A stretch of DNA of 64,000 nt from Helicobacter sp. (GCF_017502485.1 NZ_JAFVUX010000028.1:62001-126000); one strand, 5' to 3'. Positions 46,951-58,826 are shown, counted from the stretch's first letter. Notes: a model not told the origin generated them from the letters alone. Program-made: numbers and translations.

Positions 46951-48006
46951 TTATCCTGCGATAACAAAGGCAGAAATGGGGTAATGCTTCCCTAATCGTT
47001 TTAGCTCGATATATGCGCGCAACCCTGTCATTTCACCTATACCAAAGCCTTTAAGCTCTTGCTCAAGTTTGCTTACCATCTCTAGCTCAACTAGCACAAA
47101 CAAATACGCTACAAGCGCGCACTCATCATTACTCATTAGATTCTCAAAATACTTAAGCCACTCATCAGGCGTACAGAGATTTTGCATAGCCTTTGCCAAA
47201 GCAAGATATTCGCCCCCACCAAAGCCTGCTTGCTTGCAAAGTCCAGCAATATGTACAGAATCTTGCTCAATGTCTAGCTCCTTACACAGAAGCAAAGCCT
47301 GCTGCAAAGAGCTAGAATCTAGGCAGTTAAAAGCATTAACATTTAGGGCTTTTTGTAAATCTTTGGCATTTTTAGACTCACAAATAAGTCCAAAGGCATA
47401 GGCGCGTATAGAATCACTCTTGCTTGTATCACTAAAAATTTCTAGTGCGTGTTTGCTACTTGTTAAGGCGTAATTTTTGTCGTTTTGTAGGGCGAAAGGA
47501 TTATCGTGCGCTAGGTGGTATTTACGCATATCTTCTAGCGATCCTTGTGCAATAGTATGATAGAGCGAAAATAGCTTATCAATCTTAGCATTACCAGAGT
47601 CTTGCGAACCAAGAGCTGGCACAAGGTGGAATCTAGCAATCACAGCGGAGAGCTGCTTGTTATTAGTATGGTACAGTAAGGCTTGTGTGTATGGAGAATG
47701 TGTAGATTCTAGTGGATTTAGCTGACTTAAGGAGAGAGCATTCGCTTGGGTGCAGATTTGGTCGATTAGGAGAGAGAAGTCTTTTTGCGCACGCTTTTGT
47801 CCAATAAATGTATGCAAATTTTTATAAAAGAGTAGCGCGCTTGTGCAGATGAAAAACACCCCTACAGGCGCACTCACCCAAAGCGCAATCGTAAATGCCA
47901 ACGCCATCTCTAGCTCATATTGCCGCACACATACCCCAAGTGTGATAGCAAATACCACGATACAAAACACCAATGAAAAAAGTGTGTAGCCTATAAAGTT
48001 CATCAC
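46951..48006 (-). CDS. Membrane-anchored hypothetical protein
   Basis: A 351-residue protein with two N-terminal membrane helices (about residues 3-25 and 35-62) and a long helical soluble domain rich in Leu/Ala/Cys, resembling repeat-type (TPR-like) helices though I cannot define repeats. Not recognised. It sits between dksA and the ligase-like gene and probably belongs to the accD-rlmH-dksA transcription unit. Confidence 0.65.
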   Translation of the reverse strand: MMNFIGYTLFSLVFCIVVFAITLGVCVRQYELEMALAFTIALWVSAPVGVFFICTSALLFYKNLHTFIGQKRAQKDFSLLIDQICTQANALSLSQLNPLESTHSPYTQALLYHTNNKQLSAVIARFHLVPALGSQDSGNAKIDKLFSLYHTIAQGSLEDMRKYHLAHDNPFALQNDKNYALTSSKHALEIFSDTSKSDSIRAYAFGLICESKNAKDLQKALNVNAFNCLDSSSLQQALLLCKELDIEQDSVHIAGLCKQAGFGGGEYLALAKAMQNLCTPDEWLKYFENLMSNDECALVAYLFVLVELEMVSKLEQELKGFGIGEMTGLRAYIELKRLGKHYPISAFVIAG

Positions 48007-48020
48007 ATCTCCTTCAATAA

Positions 48021-48383
48021 TTACGACTTGGGCTGATTTTTCTCATACAGCTCCCTACAAGTGATGCAGTAGCGCGCGTGGGGCTTGATTATAAGTCGCT
48101 CTTTACTAATCATTTCATCACACATTTCACAAATTCCATAGGTATTATCAGTAATTTTTTGCAATGAAGCTTCAATCTCGGCAAGCTCTATAGTGTATTT
48201 CTCAATGATTAGAGAATCTAGCTTGCCTTGTATCTCTGCTGAAATCAAATCACTATCATCAGTCAAGCTACTTGCGTGCAAGTCTTTGATATTCGTGTTC
48301 CCCAGGGCTAGAATCTCTAGGAGATCAAGCCTACGCGCAAGCAAAATTGCCTTAAACTCCTGTATATCGATCGTATTTTCCAC
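48021..48383 (-). CDS. dksA: DksA/TraR-type zinc-finger protein
   Basis: A protein of about 120 residues with an N-terminal coiled coil and a C4 zinc finger (CEMCDEMISKERLIIKPHAR then CITC). DksA-like proteins bind the RNA polymerase secondary channel and tune stable-RNA and stress promoters. Start: a GTG at 48383 lies five bases after AAGGAG; a GTG two codons earlier is too close to the SD. The order accD-rlmH-dksA matches Campylobacter. Confidence 0.88.
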   Translation of the reverse strand: MENTIDIQEFKAILLARRLDLLEILALGNTNIKDLHASSLTDDSDLISAEIQGKLDSLIIEKYTIELAEIEASLQKITDNTYGICEMCDEMISKERLIIKPHARYCITCRELYEKNQPKS

Positions 48384-48404
48384 GCACACTCCTTGTTGAT
48401 GTAG

Positions 48405-48863
48405 TCATTTGTGGTAGGGGTGGTTTGCCAGCAGGCTACACGCACGGTAAATCTGCTCTAGCACAATCACCCCCACGATTGTATGGCTAAAAGTCAGTGG
48501 GCTTAGGCTAATGGGCGTAGTCCTATCAAGAAATGCCTTCTCAAAGCCAAATGCCCCACCGATGAAAAATGCCAACCGCGTTTGATTAGAAAAAAGCTTG
48601 GCAAAGCCCTGAGAATCTAGGCTAGCACCCTGCGGGTGAAGCGCGATATTTGCCTGCTTGCTTGGCAGTAGTAGCGGAAGCAGAGCCTTGGTGTAGGACT
48701 CTTGCGCACATTTGGAGCTTTGTTTTTGAGCTTTGGCTACTGCACTTGGGAAGATATACTGCATTATAATCTCCACGCCAAAGCTTCTGCAAAGCTTGTG
48801 ATAATGCTCTTCTAGCTTTGTCTGGGATAGTGGCTTAGATATGGTGTAGAGCTGGATTTTCAT
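48405..48863 (-). CDS. rlmH: 23S rRNA (pseudouridine1915-N3)-methyltransferase
   Basis: A 152-residue SPOUT methylase. The SAM-site block [14 protein letters not shown] and the C-terminal [20 protein letters not shown] are the RlmH signatures. It overlaps the accD 3' end by 29 bases, so translation is coupled. Normal length. Confidence 0.93.
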   Translation of the reverse strand: MKIQLYTISKPLSQTKLEEHYHKLCRSFGVEIIMQYIFPSAVAKAQKQSSKCAQESYTKALLPLLLPSKQANIALHPQGASLDSQGFAKLFSNQTRLAFFIGGAFGFEKAFLDRTTPISLSPLTFSHTIVGVIVLEQIYRACSLLANHPYHK

Positions 48864-49710
48864 AGCTGAATGGATTGAGATAAAGACTTAAATCACTCAA
48901 AGTCTTGCGTAAATCACCCCTTGATACGACCATATCAATAAGCCCGTGCTCTAAGAGAAACTCTGCAGTTTGAAAGCCCTCTGGGAGATCTGTGCCAATT
49001 GTTTGCTTAATCACCCTAGCCCCAGCAAATCCTATCATAGCACCCGGCTCTGCGATAATCACATCACCTAAGAACGCAAAACTCGCACTCACCCCACCAA
49101 AGGTAGGATCTGTAAGCACAGAGAAAAATGGCAAAGAGTGCTCGCTTAAGCGATTAAGCGCAGCAGAAGTTTTTGCCATTTGCATAAGAGAGTAGGTGGA
49201 TTCTTGCATTCTAGCTCCTCCACTTGTAGAGACGATAACTAGCGATTGATGCTTCATCACTGCACGATCAATGGCGCGCACAATTTTCTCCCCCTCCACA
49301 GAGCCAAGACTCCCACCCATAAACGCAAAGTCAAAGAATACAATCTGCATAGGCACACCCAAAATACGCCCTTCCCCAGCAATCACCGAGCTTGGGCGGC
49401 CTGTCTTTTGCTCGTATTTTTTCACGCGTTGCTTATAGCTCTCTTTATCTACGAAGTTAAGCGGATCCACAGGAGCTAGGGATTTATCATACTCTATGAA
49501 GCTTTCACCATCGCAGAGAATTTGGATTCTATCGCTTGCAGAAATGCGGAAATGATAGTTGCATTTTGGACAAACTTGCCCAAGTGCTGCTACTTCTTTG
49601 TAATACATAAGCGCACCACATTTGCTACACTTGACCCAATGGCTTGAAGTGTCTTTGGCACTTCTTGCTTCATCACGCTTGATGTTTTTTAAAAACTCCA
49701 TAAATCCCAT
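48835..49710 (-). CDS. accD: Acetyl-CoA carboxylase carboxyltransferase subunit beta
   Basis: A 291-residue subunit for malonyl-CoA synthesis. The N-terminal zinc ribbon is CSKCGALMY and CPKCNYHFR. The crotonase-like core has [18 protein letters not shown] and [20 protein letters not shown], followed by [20 protein letters not shown]. Starts 24 bases after the inositol-phosphatase gene and overlaps rlmH. Confidence 0.97.
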   Translation of the reverse strand: MGFMEFLKNIKRDEARSAKDTSSHWVKCSKCGALMYYKEVAALGQVCPKCNYHFRISASDRIQILCDGESFIEYDKSLAPVDPLNFVDKESYKQRVKKYEQKTGRPSSVIAGEGRILGVPMQIVFFDFAFMGGSLGSVEGEKIVRAIDRAVMKHQSLVIVSTSGGARMQESTYSLMQMAKTSAALNRLSEHSLPFFSVLTDPTFGGVSASFAFLGDVIIAEPGAMIGFAGARVIKQTIGTDLPEGFQTAEFLLEHGLIDMVVSRGDLRKTLSDLSLYLNPFSYENPALHHI

Positions 49711-49734
49711 CGCCTATGCTCCTTACAATCTCAC

Positions 49735-50502
49735 TTAAATCTGCTTAATATGGTGCTTGGAAAGTATTCTCTCAATCATACCAAAAACTTGCTTATTTTG
49801 GCTTACAAGCAAAAAGTCCGCGCCCCTAGCGATCTGCAAATTACGGCAGAGAAAGAGCCCTGCTAATGCGTCATACTTGCGTATCTCCCCACAAAAAAGG
49901 AAGAAATTATGCTCTAAAGCATAAGCGAGAGAGAGTGCGCTAGCCCCCAAAGAGCGGAATTTAAGCTTATGGATATAAAACTCTCTAGCAATATCTGGGT
50001 AGGAATAGGCTTTTTCAAAGACTCCGCATTTGGCGTGAGTGGGGACTATGGGAGAATGCTCTTGTGTGAAAATATGGATTCTACTTGCATAGGGCGCACT
50101 GCTATGATCATAGATCACTTGAGCACTGCAGAAATTCACCACCGCTGCTTCTAGCACTGCTCCTGTGCCATCGCACAACGCAAGTGAAGCGCCATAGTAG
50201 GGAATATTAGAGAGATAGTTGTCGCTGCCGTCGAGTGGATCTAGCACGATTGTGGGAGCTGTCCTAGAATCCATTTTTTTTATCTGCGCGCTAGCTGCGA
50301 TAAGCCCGCTTTCTTCGGAATCAATATGCCCAATATGCGATAAATGCTTGGTAAAAATCTCTTCACATAGCAGATCTGCGCCTATGCTTATATCTCCGCC
50401 AACTCCTTTTGAGCCCGCTTGCAGCAAATGCTCTTCACGCATAGCAAGCAGGGGGATAATCTCTCTAGCTGCATTAAGAGTCGCGTATAAAAACTCGCTC
50501 AT
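49735..50502 (-). CDS. Inositol monophosphatase family protein
   Basis: A 255-residue phosphatase. The metal-site DPLDGSDNYLSN near residue 80 and the upstream acidic HIDSEESG are typical of the IMPase/SuhB/CysQ group. I use ATG 50502 (MSEFLYATLNAAREI), preceded by AAGGAG; the open frame extends 105 codons further but that part is low-complexity AT-rich and unlike the family. The same gene precedes accD in Campylobacter. Substrate unknown. Confidence 0.88.
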   Translation of the reverse strand: MSEFLYATLNAAREIIPLLAMREEHLLQAGSKGVGGDISIGADLLCEEIFTKHLSHIGHIDSEESGLIAASAQIKKMDSRTAPTIVLDPLDGSDNYLSNIPYYGASLALCDGTGAVLEAAVVNFCSAQVIYDHSSAPYASRIHIFTQEHSPIVPTHAKCGVFEKAYSYPDIAREFYIHKLKFRSLGASALSLAYALEHNFFLFCGEIRKYDALAGLFLCRNLQIARGADFLLVSQNKQVFGMIERILSKHHIKQI

Positions 50503-51023
50503 ATCGCTCCTTTGGCTTTGGGGGATTGGTGTGAATTGTGGTGGTAAATGATCGTGGCATTGTAGCGTATTGTCATACAAATATTTTGTGGATACTTTAA
50601 TCACTTTAAGATTGTTTTGAGCATAAAAGCTTGAGTTGCGTTTTTTTGATATTATCGCAATTTTATTTTGAAGGGCGTGATGGAAAATCTCATAAACAAT
50701 TAAGCAAAACGCTCTCCAAAGATTTGAAGCTAGATGTTGAAAGTATAGGGAATTTGCTGTTGTTTTGCCCAAATGTTGGAAAAATATTGTTTCACTGATA
50801 CATTCTACTATGTGCATAATAGTGTTTGGATAAATTTAGATTTTGTGCGTGTTGTAGTGGTGCACAAGATGTCAATGGTGAAAATGATATTGCAGGCGAG
50901 TGGTTTTGCTCTACTATATGCGAGAATATCGAGCAGGCTTGTATAGAACTCAGCAATACAATCAATCCAATTATGCCTAAGAATGAATCTTTGAAATTGC
51001 AGAAGCTCAGGAAAAACTATCAA
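50503..51023. other. Gene-poor spacer upstream of the inositol-phosphatase gene
   Basis: AT-rich, about 520 bases. A plus-strand frame from TTG 50826 to 51092 encodes 88 residues with paired cysteines (CACC, CSTIC); it has no convincing SD or known motif and I do not call it a gene. It marks the start of a decayed stretch that ends at katG. Confidence 0.5.
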
Positions 51024-51250
51024 TCAGGCTTTCGACATAAGGTATGTTATTACCAAGAAAGAGATATAAAAAAGGCTTTGCAAGAATCTTAGCTTGTGGT
51101 AGCGCGCTAGAATGATAAATGGCAAAAACACCGCGCACATAGCACGATCTAAAATGGGGTGATTTCTCGGCTGCAAATAGTGGGTTACCAATCTTGTTGC
51201 CAAACTAGAAAAGACAAGCGTAAATGTTTCTATGAGAATGCATCTTGGTA
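51024..51250 (-). pseudogene. C-terminal fragment of a membrane protein
   Basis: A minus-strand frame ending at TGA 51024-51026 with hydrophobic stretches FTLVFSSLATRLVTHYL and AVFLPFIILARY, then FLQSLFYISFLVITYLMSKA. It has no start codon and runs upstream into the katG operator. It looks like the tail of a real transporter-type gene cut off where katG begins. Family not recognised. Confidence 0.45.
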
Positions 51251-51259
51251 AGTTTTTGA

Positions 51260-51305
51260 TACATTTTAATAATTATTATACTTTTATAATTATTATTAAA
51301 ATGTA
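51260..51305. promoter_or_regulatory. Large inverted repeat, Fur/PerR-type operator of katG
   Basis: Arms at 51260-51280 and 51285-51305 are reverse complements over 21 bases with one mismatch. Each arm contains a TAATAATTATTA-like core (the exact 12-bp palindrome at 51267-51278), very close to the Helicobacter Fur/PerR box TAATAATNATTATTA. It abuts the katG -35 element, so a bound repressor would block RNA polymerase. Confidence 0.75.
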
Positions 51306-51334
51306 TTGACTTTAAAAACAAACATGATTATAAT
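51306..51334 (+). promoter_or_regulatory. Near-consensus sigma-70 promoter of katG
   Basis: TTGACT (51306-51311) and TATAAT (51329-51334) are 17 bases apart, the optimal spacing. The -35 begins one base after the inverted repeat. Confidence 0.85.
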
Positions 51335-51380
51335 CCTAAGCGCAACTTGCCTTAAATTAAATTGAAAAACCTGGAGGTAA

Positions 51381-53570
<2,190 letters not shown>

Positions 53571-53591
53571 AATACATTAACGAGTTTATAT

Positions 53592-53623
53592 AGAACGGCT
53601 GCAGATAAATCTGCCACCGTTCT
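53592..53623 (+). terminator. Intrinsic terminator of katG
   Basis: AGAACGG (53592-53598) pairs with CCGTTCT (53617-53623), with a second inner stem GCAGA/TCTGC, followed by TATTTTTG. It starts 21 bases after the katG stop. Confidence 0.8.
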
Positions 53624-53690
53624 AGTATTTTTGAAGGTTGTTTTATTTCTAAAATAAGCAATTATGTTCATGCTGATTGATTATGTACAC

Positions 53691-53803
53691 TGTCATTCTA
53701 AGTGTGTTGCCCGAAGAATCTGTTTTATAAATTCTTATGTTATAAAAATTTATAAAACAAGATTATTCACGATCCCGCCGCAAGCAGCAGCGCTCAGAAT
53801 GGT
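53691..53803. repeat. Compound inverted repeat, MITE/REP-like
   Basis: The outer ends TGTCATTCT and CAGAATGGTGA are roughly complementary, as are GAAGAATCT and AGATTATTC inside them. The centre holds a perfect 12-bp inverted repeat (TGTTTTATAAAT at 53721, ATTTATAAAACA at 53748). The GTCATTCT...AGAATGAC pattern is common in dispersed bacterial repeats. One copy in the window. Confidence 0.6.
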
Positions 53804-53812
53804 GATTTTAAA

Positions 53813-53970
53813 CTAGTTGAGATCAGCGTTTCCTTCAAGACACAAAAAATCAGCATAGCTCATCGAATACCCAGCAGGTGCTAAAATCCACATTTTGCCC
53901 TGAATTATATGCGTGATTTCTTTATTCACATTCTCCAAAGACTTTGCAAATAGGCAGCTAAAGAGTGGGT
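53813..53970 (-). pseudogene. Unrecognised protein fragment
   Basis: A minus-strand frame without a start codon, about 52 codons ending at TAG 53813-53815, contains coding-like sequence (NKEITHIIQGKMWILAP, then MSYADFLCLEGNADLN). It sits between the inverted repeat and another decayed stretch. I do not recognise the family. The rest of 53971-54069 holds nothing I can support. Confidence 0.3.
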
Positions 53971-54069
53971 TTAGATTCTATTACTCACAAAATACGCATT
54001 TGAGAGCTAGGTGACCTAGTCACGCTCTTTGATAGGATAAAAACGCATAATTATCCCCCAGCATTTAGG

Positions 54070-54435
54070 CTAGCATTTTGCGCGGTGCGCTGCTTGTATA
54101 ATATCCCCCACACCCCCTACACCAAAGCAAACACCGCCAAAACAAACTGCAGCTATGCCAAACCCCCTTACCCCCACAAAGATCAAAAAGCCCAATAAAA
54201 TCGTGATAAAAAGTATGGTAAATCTATGTGCGATCCAACCAACGACCAAATGCAAAGCAAAATACATCATCACAAACCATACCACAAAGAAAAACCACCG
54301 CTTTTTGATAGAGTCATTTGTAGGTAGCAAAAACCCCGCCACCATAATGACCAAGCCCAGCTCAATGGCATTTGGCATAAACTCCCCAAATTCCATCGCA
54401 CAGAATCCTATCTTATCAAGCGACGGCAGCTGCAA
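54070..54435 (-). CDS. Hydrophobic protein or tail of the glycosyltransferase remnant
   Basis: A 121-residue frame with three hydrophobic helices (IELGLVIMVAGFLLP, WFFFVVWFVMMYFALHLVVG, TILFITILLGFLIFVG) and a Gly-rich end. The frame is open well upstream of its first ATG, where it reads ARIRIHDQSDTANKLKSARK, which looks like the C-terminal end of the adjacent glycosyltransferase. So the frame may be a chance join of a glycosyltransferase tail to a membrane gene. No function assigned. Confidence 0.35.
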   Translation of the reverse strand: MQLPSLDKIGFCAMEFGEFMPNAIELGLVIMVAGFLLPTNDSIKKRWFFFVVWFVMMYFALHLVVGWIAHRFTILFITILLGFLIFVGVRGFGIAAVCFGGVCFGVGGVGDIIQAAHRAKC

Positions 54436-55134
54436 AATCTTGCAATAGACTTGCCACTGCTTGCGCGCGGATTTAAGCTTGTTGGCAGTGTCGCTTTGAT
54501 CGTGTATCCTAATGCGTGCGAGATAAACAGAGCTAGAATCTAGGGCGTCTCAATCCTGTGGTGGTGGGGGGGCAATATAAGCGCGATGATCGCGCAAAAT
54601 AGAGAGCCAAAGCTCATAGTCGTGGCGGATTGTGCCAGCTTGCGGTGTGCCGACTTTGTCTCTCTCATACATTGCCGTGGAGTTGGCGATTTGACAAGTT
54701 TTAAGCATATCGTTGTAGGTGATTGTGGCGCGGGGGAGAAAGCCCCCAAGCATTGCCCCACTTTCATCAATCACGCGATAGCCCACATAGCTTAGGGCTG
54801 CATTTTGCTCTAGCATTGTGCGCACTTGCACTTCTAGCCTATAAGCCTCCCACACATCATCAGCGTCTAAAAACGGGATAAACCACCCCTAGCCTGTGAG
54901 AGAGCGTAGTTGCGCGTGGCAGCTACGCCTTGATTGTGTGTAAAAATATGGGCGTAATGCGAGAGTCTTTAGACGCGTAGCCTTCAATAATTGCAGGCGA
55001 TCTATCACTACTACCATCATCAACCACCAACGCTTCCCAATGCACATAGCTCTGCGCTAGGATAGAATCTAGCGCAGCAGCGATATAGCGCGGTTGTAGT
55101 TGAGGATAATGATCGAGACACGATCCTGTGGCAT
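54436..55134 (-). pseudogene. Family 2 glycosyltransferase, multiply frameshifted
   Basis: Pieces in order on the minus strand: from ATG 55134 MPQDRVSIIILNYNR; then, shifted, AAALDSILAQSYVHWEALVV and DDGSSDRSPAIIEGY; then HNQGVAATRNYALSQARGG; then IPFLDADDVWEAYRL leading into a 101-residue frame (54550-54855) with YVGYRVIDESGAML and HDYELWLSILR. These are the GT-A fold blocks, including the metal-site DADD. At least three frameshifts, plus one more before the tail, make it inactive. It would have added sugars to surface glycans. Confidence 0.8.
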
Positions 55135-55212
55135 TTCCTATCCTGAAAACGCGTAAAGTAAGCGCGGATTCTAACTAGATTATTTTAAGCGACAATGAAA
55201 CACCGCACTCTC

Positions 55213-57012
55213 CTACTCACTTATGCGCCCTTCAGCACTCTCTTCTAGCTCATTTGGCGTGTCTTCAAACTCAAGGCGTGTTTTTTGGATCTGTATGATC
55301 GCATTAGCCAGCTCTTTGGCGATATTGTGGCTAAATCCCACCGCATTAAGCAGTGAAGTCCCACTAGGCACGCTTATTTCTTTCTTGCTTAAAATAGATT
55401 CTATGTGCATAATAGAATCTTTGTCGATTTTTTTAAACGCCTTTTTCTGGGATTTTAGCTTGACAATGGCTACTTGTGGGTGGATCTCTTCATCAGTATT
55501 GATCTGCTCAATACTACGCAAAAGTAGGGCTAGATGTGTTCGCAGGGCGTTATATTCGCTAGAGAGAGTTTGGTTTATTGATAGGCTATTTTTCTTAAGG
55601 TTTGGTTGCAAAAGCTCCATATTTTTGATAGCTTCAATGATATGGCGCGAAGCAGAAGTAAGCATAGCAAACTTATAAATATGCTCTTTATCCTGCGTGT
55701 GCGCTTGAGCCTCTGTGGAGAAATCAAGGATCGCATTAAAAAGCACTTTGATTTTTTTGATATAAAAAATCTCAATATCCACATCATCTTCATTTGCCCT
55801 GTTCCAAATATGCTCCTTTAACACTTCTTCTATGTCCCTTTCACTTCGTATATCGTGTCGCGAGAAGCCAAGCGCATGAGCAATAAGCTCAAAGGCATTT
55901 TCATAGAGATGATACACTTCTCTTGTAAGTGCAATTAGCGCGGTATTTTGATACTGCACGATAGTATCGCTGACATACAAAGGCTTATCAACTTGAGAGT
56001 CTTCATTTTTCATTAGCACTTCTAATAGCTTAGCGATTTTGGGAATAAATGGGAGGAGAAGCACCACACCCACAAGATTAAAGAGAGTATGAAACACGGC
56101 AATGCGCAAGACACTATCCTCTCCAAAGCCTAAAAGCGTGGAAATGGTGGTATTAGCCCACATAAAGTAGTCAAATGTCGCAATCACAAGCAGTGCTATC
56201 CCAAAGTTGAATATACAATTTGCCATAGCTAAACGCTTACCATCGACATTGGTGCTAACAGAAGCGATAACAGCAGTCATAACCCCACCAACACTTGTGC
56301 CAAGCGTGGCTGCAAGGGCATTTTCATAGCTCATACTGCCAGCTGCAAAAGCGGAAATAATGATGGTAAGCGTAGCGTGGGAGCTTTGCACAATGGCCGT
56401 CATCAATGCCCCTAGCCCCACAAAAAGCAGAACCCCACTTAAGCCCTCCATAGAGTATTGCGAAAAATCTACAATTTCTTTATACTCTTCAAACCCTTCT
56501 TTAATATACCCCACACCTAAGAAGAAAAACCCAATACCCACAAAAATCTGCCCTATGCCTTTACTCACCTTTGAAGTTTGGAAGTTAAAAAGCACACCAC
56601 CTACGATGAGTGGGAGTGCTAGGGCGGAAATTTTCATACCACTAACCCCAGCAATAAGCCATGAACCAGCACTATTGCCAAGATTTGCTCCAAAAATCAC
56701 ACCTATGCCTTGCGCAAGGTTTAAAAGTGCCGCTGAAACAAAAGAAATGGAGAGTACAGAGACTAGCGATGAGCTTTGCATAACCGCGGTAGCAACACTT
56801 CCAAAGGCAACACTCTTTACTGAAGTGCTTGTAGAACTTGCTAGAAGATTTTCCAAAAAGCCGCCATTAAAAGTGCGGAATCCACTTCCAAGGCTTAGCA
56901 TACCAAAGAGTAAAATCGCAAGTCCAGCACTGACATTTGTTAAAGCATCGCTTGTGGATACAAGATAGATAACCGCCATAATGCACAAAGGTATAAGGTA
57001 TCGTTGAAACAT
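55213..57012 (-). CDS. Na/Pi cotransporter family protein (NptA/YjbB-like)
   Basis: A 599-residue inner-membrane protein. The two inverted NptA repeats are marked by QSS motifs: AVMQSSSLVSVLSISF and AIVQSSHATLTIIISAF, within about ten helices (residues 5-310). The C-terminal 250 residues are soluble and helical, like PhoU. Such proteins export or import phosphate with sodium. Stands alone, divergent from recO. Confidence 0.9.
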   Translation of the reverse strand: MFQRYLIPLCIMAVIYLVSTSDALTNVSAGLAILLFGMLSLGSGFRTFNGGFLENLLASSTSTSVKSVAFGSVATAVMQSSSLVSVLSISFVSAALLNLAQGIGVIFGANLGNSAGSWLIAGVSGMKISALALPLIVGGVLFNFQTSKVSKGIGQIFVGIGFFFLGVGYIKEGFEEYKEIVDFSQYSMEGLSGVLLFVGLGALMTAIVQSSHATLTIIISAFAAGSMSYENALAATLGTSVGGVMTAVIASVSTNVDGKRLAMANCIFNFGIALLVIATFDYFMWANTTISTLLGFGEDSVLRIAVFHTLFNLVGVVLLLPFIPKIAKLLEVLMKNEDSQVDKPLYVSDTIVQYQNTALIALTREVYHLYENAFELIAHALGFSRHDIRSERDIEEVLKEHIWNRANEDDVDIEIFYIKKIKVLFNAILDFSTEAQAHTQDKEHIYKFAMLTSASRHIIEAIKNMELLQPNLKKNSLSINQTLSSEYNALRTHLALLLRSIEQINTDEEIHPQVAIVKLKSQKKAFKKIDKDSIMHIESILSKKEISVPSGTSLLNAVGFSHNIAKELANAIIQIQKTRLEFEDTPNELEESAEGRISE

Positions 57013-57188
57013 AGCTCCCTCTATTCTGCTTACTCAAAATTTGTGTATGAAATTTTGTCATATTGTAGCCTAAAGACTAGGTATTTTAAGGTTGATTTTA
57101 CAACTCGCGTGATACTTTAAGTTGCTTAAGCAAAATTTAGCCACAATGCTAGTCATACTTAAAAATTAATAGCAGATAAAGAGCGATT

Positions 57189-57977
57189 ATGCAAGGCTAT
57201 ATTCTCTGTGTGCAAAAGCAAAAAAACGAAGATGTTATTGTGCGTATTCTCACACAAACCCACATTGCAACGCTGTATAGATTCTACGGCGCGCGCCACC
57301 CTATCGTGCATATCGGGCGCAAGATTGACTTCACTAAAGAACACAATGGCACATTTATGCCAAAGCTTAGAAATGTGGTACATTTGGGGTTTGCGTGGGA
57401 GAGAGATGCGACACGCTTGTATATATGGCAACACTTTATCGAGCTTTTACACCAGCACTTGCGCGATATTTCTAGCCTTGAAGAGCAGTATTTCTCTATC
57501 TTAGATTCTAGTGCGAAGCGGCTTACTAGCCAAAACCCTAAGCGTGTGATACTAGAAGCATATGCACAAATCTTACACCTAGAGGGTCGTATCCCATCAC
57601 TAAATCACTGCGTGATCTGCGATGAGCCACTAGAGAGCGAGCCTAATCACAACGCACTAGAATCTTTAGAGCTAGGCTATCTAAGTAGTGATGAACTATC
57701 TACTAGCCTACAAGCTCTCCAAGAGCTAAGATCAGCTACGCAAGAGCACTTTCCCAAGAACACGCTAAGCTCTGCGCCAGTCCCTATTGCACGCGCACCC
57801 ATCACACATAAACCAGTAGCTATGTTAAGAGGCTTTCTAGGTGCGCATACACTCTGTGCAAATGCGCAGACTCTACCCCATAGCAAGCTAGAATCTTATC
57901 TCCATAGTGCTAGCACCATAGAGCTAGATGATGAAGAAATCCAGCACGCGTATCAAGTGCTGCTACTTGGAATGTAG
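57189..57977 (+). CDS. recO: DNA repair protein RecO
   Basis: A 262-residue protein of RecF-pathway repair that helps load RecA on SSB-coated DNA. The N-terminal OB-like part reads MQGYILCVQKQKNEDVIVRI and LYRFYGARHP. A single HCVICDEP near residue 139 is what remains of a zinc site. It matches the divergent RecO of Helicobacter (in H. pylori beside accD). Preceded by a very AT-rich spacer. Confidence is moderate because RecO is poorly conserved. Confidence 0.75.
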   Translation: MQGYILCVQKQKNEDVIVRILTQTHIATLYRFYGARHPIVHIGRKIDFTKEHNGTFMPKLRNVVHLGFAWERDATRLYIWQHFIELLHQHLRDISSLEEQYFSILDSSAKRLTSQNPKRVILEAYAQILHLEGRIPSLNHCVICDEPLESEPNHNALESLELGYLSSDELSTSLQALQELRSATQEHFPKNTLSSAPVPIARAPITHKPVAMLRGFLGAHTLCANAQTLPHSKLESYLHSASTIELDDEEIQHAYQVLLLGM

Positions 57978-58067
57978 CTAGAATCTAAGTGGATTCTAGT
58001 GTGTGCATTTAGGCAAGTTTAGCTATAATCCCAGCTTAATTTGATCGCCATTTCTTAAGGAGTCGCA

Positions 58068-58826
58068 TTGCTCAATGAGCTACAACAAGCACAAGAATCT
58101 AGCCAAATACTACGCCATATCAAGCACGCTCGCAAGATGCTTACACTATCTGTAGCGGTATTGGTAGCATTTGGGCTAAGTGCGTGTGCCACTTTGCCAA
58201 AGCCCACCACAAGCGATCCTATAAGCGTTACGATAAATTTCGCAGGGGTTTTTACTAATCTTGCGGATGAGAGTACCACAACAAAATCCGCGCTCACTTA
58301 TTGGCGTAAGCGCAATGATGATGGCTCTTTGGGCGATCGCTTTGCCATAGGTGGGGCAAATGCCTTTAATCGCGCGATTAATACCACGCGTTTCCGCAAG
58401 GTGCGCGATGAAGTAGTCGCACTTGATTCGGGGGAGTATTTCCTAGATTCATTTGAGCTAGAGTCATCAAAATCCATAGCGGTCTCTCAAGGTGGCGACT
58501 ACACCAAGCGAGATGGCTGGGACCATACGAAAAATAGCCCAAAATACCTACTTATAGCTCTACAAAAGCCTATCGCTTTGCCAAAATTTATCATCGAAGT
58601 GCTAGAGCATAGAGAGCAAGGAAGCAAACGCGTGCAGTTGCTTTTATGCCTAGCAGATGGAGAGAAAATCCCTGAGCAAGTGCGATTTGGCACATATATG
58701 CAGCACGCGCGCGCGCCAAAAGCTATGTGTGAAGAAGTCTTTGGCAAGGACTTTGGGACTAGGCAAAGCTCTAATAGCATAGAATCTAGTGGCACAAATA
58801 GTGTAGAAAGTAGCGTGGGAATGTAA
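58068..58826 (+). CDS. Hypothetical lipoprotein
   Basis: A 252-residue protein starting at TTG 58068, which has AAGGAG five bases upstream; an ATG at 58137 has no SD but would give a shorter, more typical signal peptide. The signal ends in LSAC (lipobox). Later blocks YWRKRNDDGSLGDRFAIGGA and SIAVSQGGDYTKRDGWDHTK are not ones I recognise. It ends in a Ser-rich tail. It precedes minD by 63 bases and may be co-transcribed. Confidence 0.65.
   Translation: MLNELQQAQESSQILRHIKHARKMLTLSVAVLVAFGLSACATLPKPTTSDPISVTINFAGVFTNLADESTTTKSALTYWRKRNDDGSLGDRFAIGGANAFNRAINTTRFRKVRDEVVALDSGEYFLDSFELESSKSIAVSQGGDYTKRDGWDHTKNSPKYLLIALQKPIALPKFIIEVLEHREQGSKRVQLLLCLADGEKIPEQVRFGTYMQHARAPKAMCEEVFGKDFGTRQSSNSIESSGTNSVESSVGM

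Noticed and set aside
50826-51092. 88-residue cysteine-containing plus-strand frame
   Set aside because: TTG start, no clear SD, no known motif, and its 3' end lies opposite a better coding-like fragment.
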